A DNA stretch of 64,000 bases from NCBI GenBank assembly GCA_010094045.1, contig ML986592.1:203213-267212 (forward strand), given 5' to 3'. The stretch is from Lojkania enalia. Taxonomy: Eukaryota > Ascomycota > Dothideomycetes > Pleosporales. Made by a program: the position numbers and the translations under genes. Shown here piece by piece: positions 57,977 through 64,000 of the stretch (the stretch's first letter is position 1; each line of letters starts with the position of its first letter). The notes under the pieces were generated by a model. It was not told where the DNA came from, did no database searches, and saw only the letters and a program-made list of their open reading frames with translations.

Positions 57977-59322
57977 TTTAGTCGCTCTGGTAGCCGAATA
58001 TAAATTAGTCTTGGTTTTGAAATATATTCGTATATATTCAAAGAGGTAATGGAAATTTTTAAATTTAACGCTAGTGAATTGAGCTATGATCTAGAATTTA
58101 GTACCCAAATGGTGGGGAGGCTATTTGCCAACGAACTACCGAAGGCACATGAAATACCGCATGAAAAGGTGTGTTTAACGTTCGAAATAATTTACTCACC
58201 GACTTTTCTAACATTCGTTGAGTGTTTTGAAGTGACCAAAGCGTAGGACGCAATTTCCGGAGCACGTGCGCCAACTGCGGACGATTGGGGTCACTTATGC
58301 ACCTCGTTGCACAATGTCTTTACCCTAAAAGCTGGAGTTGTATAGTGCAAAATTTCTTTCATAAAAGCTACCTGGTGTTTTCCCCGCAAAAGCTCTCTCA
58401 GTTAGCAGAAGCCGTAGTGAGCACTGGAGTTTGTATGGCGTAAGCAGGAGGGGGTGGAGACCGTATAGGGTGGTATAAATAGATTTATTGATCGTGCGCT
58501 ATAGTGTTCCCTTGACCTCTCGATCAAGATACAGCGGGGGAATATATAGTACATGGGACTGCTTAGTCAAGGGCTGCATAGCTGATCAGGCACGTAACCT
58601 GAGCTTGCATATGGAACGCAAAAGTCGTCGCCAAGCCTAGTTCTGCTATAAGTAATAATGATGAATTTCTCACGGCGGCTGCAGGCGAGAAAGGAGACTT
58701 TCATAAAGCTACATGTCGTTGTCACACCGCTGTTGGAAAGTCGCTCAACACTGGCCCAGCTGACGAAAGTGATCTTGCAATCATCGAGCGGGTTGCATCG
58801 GCTAGGAGCAATCAGTTTAAAGCGTCGAGTTGCTTTCGCAGCGTTGCCTGTACGAAGCAAAGGCGATCCGGAAGCGGTTCCCGCCCAGGCAGTTTCAGTG
58901 AATAGCCCGTAGGTTATGTTGCAGGAACCGGCTAATTAGCTAGGTATGAGCGATACAAAACTTTGGAACACCAATCCTGGCCATAGCCTAGAAGGTACTA
59001 CGGCGGCACTCCGGCGGCGCTTCTCTTTCGAAGACGTCCTGCCATATGAAAACAATTCATTGTCGAGTTAGAAGCGTCTAGGTAGCGTCCTTGAAGGCGT
59101 CTTGGGTGATCGGGAAGCATTGCATCATGATTGCCCAGGTACTGTGACATCGACACTGGATATAGATTCTTCTATGCTGATACAATGTTCCCCAAAGAAA
59201 CAAGCGAAGGCACGATACTACAGTTACGCGCTCTGCGACGAGGATAAGCAAGCCCTCGCTGTTGGAGAGCAGAATCAAAATCTGCAGAATTGGTCGGATG
59301 AGGACGTTAAAGCATACAACGA
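57977..59322. other. intergenic, nothing certain
   Basis: Short frames (58049-58246, 58658-58912, 59102-59368) have no recognised domain. The last runs up to the ankyrin pseudogene and reads NWSDEDVKAYNEWRAEL; it may be that gene's N-terminal side, but this is a guess. Confidence 0.4.
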
Positions 59323-61172
59323 ATGGAGAGCGGAGCTGTTCAGTTGTGGACCCTGGGACGAAGGGTAGCACAAGATGATGGTGAAAAGAATGCGGACGCA
59401 ACTGACTCAGAAAATCGTACAGCTCTATACCGTATTGCAGGGGAGGCATATGGTAATATGAATGGCGTTAAATTGCTGATAAAACACGAAGCCAATGTGA
59501 ATGCAAGAGCAGCTGACCAATATACCCCGCTTTACGGTGCCATACGGACAATAAACACAGCAATAGCCATCTACCTACTGGATAATACACAAGCGAATCC
59601 GAATCTCTATGGAAGCACACTACATTCTCCCTTACAACACGCTGTCTTCAATGGCAGCACACTTATCGCAGTGAAGCTTCTCGATGCTGGCGCCGACCCT
59701 AATCCGCAAGGACGCTCGTTAGGCTCCCCTATTCACGCTACAGCCTGGAGTGGTGATGATAAACTAATCAAACTTCTCCTTGGACGTGGGGCAAATGCGC
59801 AGCTCCTAGCACGTCCATTCGGACTCCGCTGCATGTGCTGTTCAACCTCGGGTATGATCGCTCGATACTCACACGCGAGATAATTACACTTTTAAAAGAG
59901 CACGGGGCGGACATCAACGCCTACGATTTCAACAAACGTACTCCGCTTATGCTTGCCATCGGCTGACGCCCTATAGCGGATACGCGGGCACTGCTGGATT
60001 TCGAAGCCGATCTAGACGCTGCAGACGACCTTGGAGCGACCGCACTACATTACGCAGTCGTATCCAACCCATTGGACCATATACTGAAGCCCTTAGATGC
60101 CGGTGCAAGTGCCACGGCCCGCAACGGTTGTCATAGGTGTGATTTATTGTGCGGCTATGAATATGAACAGGGATGGATTTGATGCTCTCCTGGAGAAGAT
60201 ACCTATGCCAGAGAGGATGGCCCACCTCGCGGCAGAATTACCCGCTTCCCTAAAAGCAAAGGCAATGAATATATACCAGATGATTATGGAATAGGAGAAC
60301 ATCTATCTTAGTGTACCAGATCGTAGCGGGTGGACGGCATTAGACATTGCTAATTGCTACGAGCTACTCTGCGAAGTTAACGAGCTCTCCGGGATCGGAG
60401 TTAAGAAAAGAGGTTGTATGGAAAGACCTACGGAGTGGTCATTCTACGACAGGGACGCTGATATCTCCATATCCGAAGACAAAATGAAGGCCGGGGTTAA
60501 GGTATGAGTCCTTACAGTCAAATATCTTGTAGAATGAAGCGTGACTGAGGAAAATATGCTGTTGACTCAATTCTTGTTCTCAATAGAAGGCCTCCGACTA
60601 AAAGACACACGTGTGGAAACCGTTGGGGCGATGCGCGCGAACCACTGCATTCCTATGGAGCAAAGCGCATTCTATTTCGAGGCAAATATCCTTCAACGTG
60701 AGGATGATCCGCAAGGCTATCCTCTTAGCTCTCCCGGATGTGCCATCTAGAACGATATCCATTGGCCTCCTTCAGGAGCACAATTCGCAAGAAGAGCTGG
60801 CTGGGGAAGGATATGGAACATGGGGTTATCGCTGCAGTGATGGCTCGATGCTTGCAGGGAACAATATTGTGGGCTCGGGCCCTACTTACGGGGCCGGGAA
60901 GAGGGTCGGTATGGAGATCAACTTGAAAAGGACAGCCTGGTATTCTCTGGATGGCAATCGGGTCGGTGGGTGCAGCCCGCTAACAGACCCCAATCGTAAA
61001 GAATCGAATAACTAGCTAACCTATAGTAATTCTATCAGGAACAAAAAGGCCGACCTTCTTGCTGCTAAAGCATGAAGGCTTATATAGGTGATAATTCTGG
61101 CTGACAAATTCCATCTTAGGCAACATGCTGGAAGACGTTTTGGGGCAGCTATACCCCGCGGTGTCTATCTAG
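59323..61172 (+). pseudogene. ankyrin-repeat plus SPRY-domain protein, broken
   Basis: Ankyrin repeats are clear: GVKLLIKHEANVNARAADQY, AVKLLDAGADPNPQGRSLGS and KLIKLLLGRGANAQ in one frame. After a shift near 59805 they continue as LLKEHGADINAYDFNKRTPL, a TGA near 59963, then ADLDAADDLGATALHYAV. A further piece (60157-60505) has a TAG near 60290 and reads DRSGWTALDIANCYE. The end is a SPRY domain spread over two frames: MRANHCIPMEQSAFYFEANI, then TISIGLLQEHNSQEELAG, GYGTWGYRCSDG, GSGPTYGAGKRVGMEINL, and at 61130-61172 GQLYPAVSI. Ankyrin-SPRY combinations occur in fungal NLR-like proteins. At least two stops and two frame changes make this copy inactive, although some breaks could be unrecognised introns. 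Confidence 0.75.
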
Positions 61173-62335
61173 CAATGGCAATCCACCTCATCGAGTGTGA
61201 GAGTGTCCTTCCCAAAGGACTGAAATTAGACGTGAAAATAACGGTGAAAGCGGCTTAAATTTCTTTGCCGCAGTCCACAACAAACACTTAACTCTTCCCC
61301 CCCTTCCATTGATCCCGAGCGAATACTATATAGCTATTTTAAAGTTATTCTTTTTCTTTCAATATCAGATCGGTTATGTAGCTGAACTAGAAAAACGCCA
61401 TACCGGCATAGCAATAGAGGAAGCTAGGCTGGAATCGATTATGTATTATATTTATATTCCCTCACAAATCTTGATCCTAGTTGACCTAGAGACATTGTTT
61501 CGACTCCGACCGTGGTCAACACTTTTTCTACCTTTTTTTGTATGGTGAAAGCTAGTTAAATGCATGGCATGCGACATCCGGTTGAGTTCCTAAGTGGATA
61601 AAAAAACTAGGATGAGCAACTAGAAGTATCAAATAAAATTGTGAAGGAGAAGATATCGCTAGAAACTAATTGACTCTGTGTGATGTATTGAATCTTATCT
61701 GTCCTGGATGTGGCATCGAGATAGTATATATGCTTGTAGCTCCACTTCTAAAGGCATTCGTTGGAAGGACAAGACCCTTGAAAGATGACGGTAAAATGAA
61801 GTAGGGTCACAGTTCCATTTCAGCCTTGCGTTTATTGAAAGTTCTTCCTCTGTCGTGATTAATAAGATGGATTGAGGCTGAGTTGTAAGGGAGACGAGAA
61901 GGGACTGGAGTACGGAGTATTTAGGTGTGGAAAAGGCAAACCCGAATCAACAGCGGTGGTAACAATTTACTCTATGCCGTTCACGACCGCTAAATGCGAG
62001 TTGCGTCCTAAGACGGAATGCATCCAGGCTGAGCTGACGTTTTTCTATCTTAGTAACCTGATGCATCTGAATTAGGTATAGCGCTGCATATGACCTTGTA
62101 AACCGCGACCAATCCGTCCATCGCCAACGCACAACTCAGCACTCGCAACCGTAGGCGAGGCGTTCCGGTCAACCCACAAGTGCGCCGCTTCCGTGACGCC
62201 TCCTCCTCTGATACGGTATACCCCACGGCGCCTACCTGCGCGCAATAATGACGGCTTGTCTAGCCTTCTTAAAGGTGCCGGACCTTCCTCGTTGACCACG
62301 ACTCAAATATCATCGAAGGATAGCTACCCGCCAAC
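61173..62335. other. intergenic, nothing recognised
   Basis: AT-rich, then more balanced near 62.1 kb where the promoter of the following small gene would lie. Frames at 61309-61548 and 61872-62075 show no known features. Confidence 0.45.
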
Positions 62336-62827
62336 ATGGGCCAAGACAGCAAGCACGATTCTGCCGTCTCTGGCATCTCCATTGACTCGAATGGCCGCGA
62401 AATGTCTGCGAAGCAAGGAAAAGAGAGCCAAGACTCAACCGAGTCTTTCCAAGTATCGAACTCCACGCAGCAAGCTCCGCCTCCAATGCCCAGTAGCAGT
62501 ATCCAACACACCGCCGAACCGCGCAGAGGCGACAGATTCCGTAGCACAAAAGTCTACGACCAAATCTCTCCCATCGATGGCAAGACAAATGACTGCGATC
62601 GCGGACGTACCTTCGATTCCTTCCTCCCCTCATACAACCTTGGCGACCCCTCCGAGCCACAGAAGCGAGTTGGACATACCTGGGAGGTGATTAGGGCCGT
62701 TGGCCGGCTCAAGAAGCCGATAAAGAAGGTCTCACGGAAGGTAGCGACGCGGCGCTCAGACAAAGATGAGAAGCGGGGGCTTGCGAGGAGAGAGACTGAT
62801 CGTGAGAGGTTACTGAGTGTCGCTTAA
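62336..62827 (+). CDS. small hypothetical protein with basic C-terminus
   Basis: 163 residues from the ATG at 62336 (context CCAACATGG, favourable). The first half is Ser/Gln-rich (MGQDSKHDSAVSGISIDSNG). The centre reads RSTKVYDQISPIDGK and DSFLPSYNLGDPSEPQ. The C-terminus is strongly basic (LKKPIKKVSRKVATRRSDKD, then RETDRERLL), likely nucleic-acid or membrane associated. No known domain. An overlapping frame (62193-62690) is almost as long, but this one has the stronger start and a coherent end. Confidence 0.45.
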   Translation: MGQDSKHDSAVSGISIDSNGREMSAKQGKESQDSTESFQVSNSTQQAPPPMPSSSIQHTAEPRRGDRFRSTKVYDQISPIDGKTNDCDRGRTFDSFLPSYNLGDPSEPQKRVGHTWEVIRAVGRLKKPIKKVSRKVATRRSDKDEKRGLARRETDRERLLSVA

Positions 62828-63871
62828 TGAGGTGTGTACTGGTGCCTGCTAATGCTAGACACTAGGAAGGAAGCATGGGCGGAATTGGTCGCGAATAATG
62901 AAGGAAAATGGCTGTGCCAGACGCTTTAGCTTCGTGCAAGCAGTGGAACTGTGGCCCGGCGCTGATGGATTCTGGTGTTTACCTAGGAACGGTTGGTTCG
63001 CATTATACCATTTGGTCTTTTGTGGGTTTGGTTATGAACTGGAACAGGCGGCTCTAGAATATGGTTTGCCATGCTCGGTATACTTTCCAATGTTCTTACT
63101 GGATATATATTTGAAATTGATCTTAGTATTCCAGAGTTTCCATGCGCAACAACATCGAAATCCTCTCAGGGAATCCATTTATGTAGTGATCACGTGATTA
63201 GGGGCTTGCTTCCTGTTAGGCATCTACCTAGTTTGACAGCCCTAGCAGCCGAAGCGTAGCTTCGAATAAATGCAGCAATTGCGTTAGGACTGTTAGCTAA
63301 TCATAGATGAACCACGTTGCTCATTCTTTATAATGCTCACAGTGGGGTGCTTGTTGCTATACTATGTTTTAACCGCGGACTAATATTTCAACCATTACTA
63401 GCCTCCATTACTAAAAAAATCGTTGATTATAGCTTTCTATTATGAGCTATAGTTCTGAAAATTTATAGAGCGACTGATATATTTAGTTCCTTATCGCAAA
63501 TCATGCATATATGCGTTAAACGTGAACTACGTTAGAAAAATCGCTTATATATTTTTACTCCTAGTCCGAATAAACTCATCACCTAAAGCTAGAGACATAG
63601 GATGAAATATGAATATAAAAACTTCTTTCTGAACCCCCTTTCATACTTCTTTTCCCTTCTCTCGCCGATAAGCTTCTAATATTAACAACCTCTCATTTAC
63701 ATCGCAGGATTATTCTAGAATTCTACCTATTCACAGCTTAAGAAATTTTACATTCAATACTCACACCTAAGGAGTATAAGTATCCGAGAATTTCGTACGG
63801 CTTCTTATGCAGATACCTCATTACTTCGTGAAATGTCTTTTATCCTCATTTAAAAGCCCTTTGTTAACTCT
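62828..63871. other. intergenic, nothing recognised
   Basis: Increasingly AT-rich toward the LTR. A frame at 62898-63197 has no recognised features. Confidence 0.45.
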
Positions 63872-64000
63872 TGTAACGGCGCAGGCAAGACAATGGGTCC
63901 GAATGCGGCATGAATCCACTCAGAGGCATATGGGAGTGCGTGGGGGTTCAGGGACCTGGGAATTCCATTGACACCTATAGGCCTTGTACGAAAGGATATA
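63872..64000. mobile_element. LTR, 5' part, unmutated, cut by the window end
   Basis: Starts TGTAACGGCGCAGGCAAGAC and keeps its CpG sites. The 129 bases align with 28913-29041, where the copy shows C-to-T and G-to-A changes. The remainder, about 150 bp of LTR and any internal region, would lie beyond the window. Confidence 0.75.

Noticed and set aside
62193..62690. Alternative 165-codon frame overlapping the small basic protein
   Set aside because: Weaker start, low-complexity Ser/Pro/Thr composition, no coherent end; the 62336 frame was preferred, though with modest confidence.

Overview
The window is nuclear DNA of a filamentous ascomycete (Pezizomycotina). Coding genes carry very short spliceosomal introns (45-125 bp, GTRNGT...YAG). 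The housekeeping proteins are fungal in architecture: a DOCK-family GEF, Rvb1, a two-bromodomain BET protein and Utp5. There is also a HET-domain gene, the hallmark of fungal allorecognition. A roughly 15.6-kb AT-rich block of mutated transposons shows repeat-induced point mutation (RIP).

Layout. 0.6-6.8 kb: DOCK-like GEF gene (minus). 6.8-12.5 kb: gene-poor, with one doubtful ORF that shares a near-identical patch with 35.1 kb. 12.5-14.7 kb: intact HET-domain gene (plus). 16.0-16.6 kb: broken aspartic-peptidase C-terminal lobe. 17.9-33.6 kb: nested, RIP-mutated pogo/Fot1-like DNA transposons and Ty3/gypsy chromoviruses in both orientations, with solo LTRs. 33.6-35.6 kb: low-coding transition zone with a long palindrome and direct repeats. 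35.6-36.5 kb: decayed C-terminal fragment of a large protein. 36.6-38.2 kb: secreted type-B carboxylesterase (minus). 41.0-50.4 kb: the conserved core, with SDHAF4/Sdh8, Rvb1 and the Bdf1-like BET protein on minus and Utp5 on plus. 51.2-52.5 kb: unrecognised low-complexity protein (minus). 53.0-61.2 kb: a graveyard holding an unknown pseudogene, a HET domain plus pre-WD40 linker from a fungal NLR, a small ORF with one internal stop, and an ankyrin-SPRY pseudogene; a 296-codon unknown ORF at 57.1 kb is the only clean frame there. 62.3-62.8 kb: small basic hypothetical protein. 63.87 kb to the end: 5' part of an LTR that is not RIP-mutated and whose heavily mutated sibling is at 28.9 kb.

Theme. 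The conserved genes serve chromatin remodelling and reading (Rvb1, Bdf1), ribosome biogenesis (Utp5), mitochondrial complex II assembly (SDHAF4) and Rho-GTPase signalling (DOCK). They are separated by fast-evolving compartments where HET/NLR/ankyrin non-self-recognition genes and transposons decay together. No tRNA, rRNA or CRISPR feature was seen. The most distinctive finding is that the pogo-like terminal repeats of every family here are built from a word repeated directly at exactly 17 bp.
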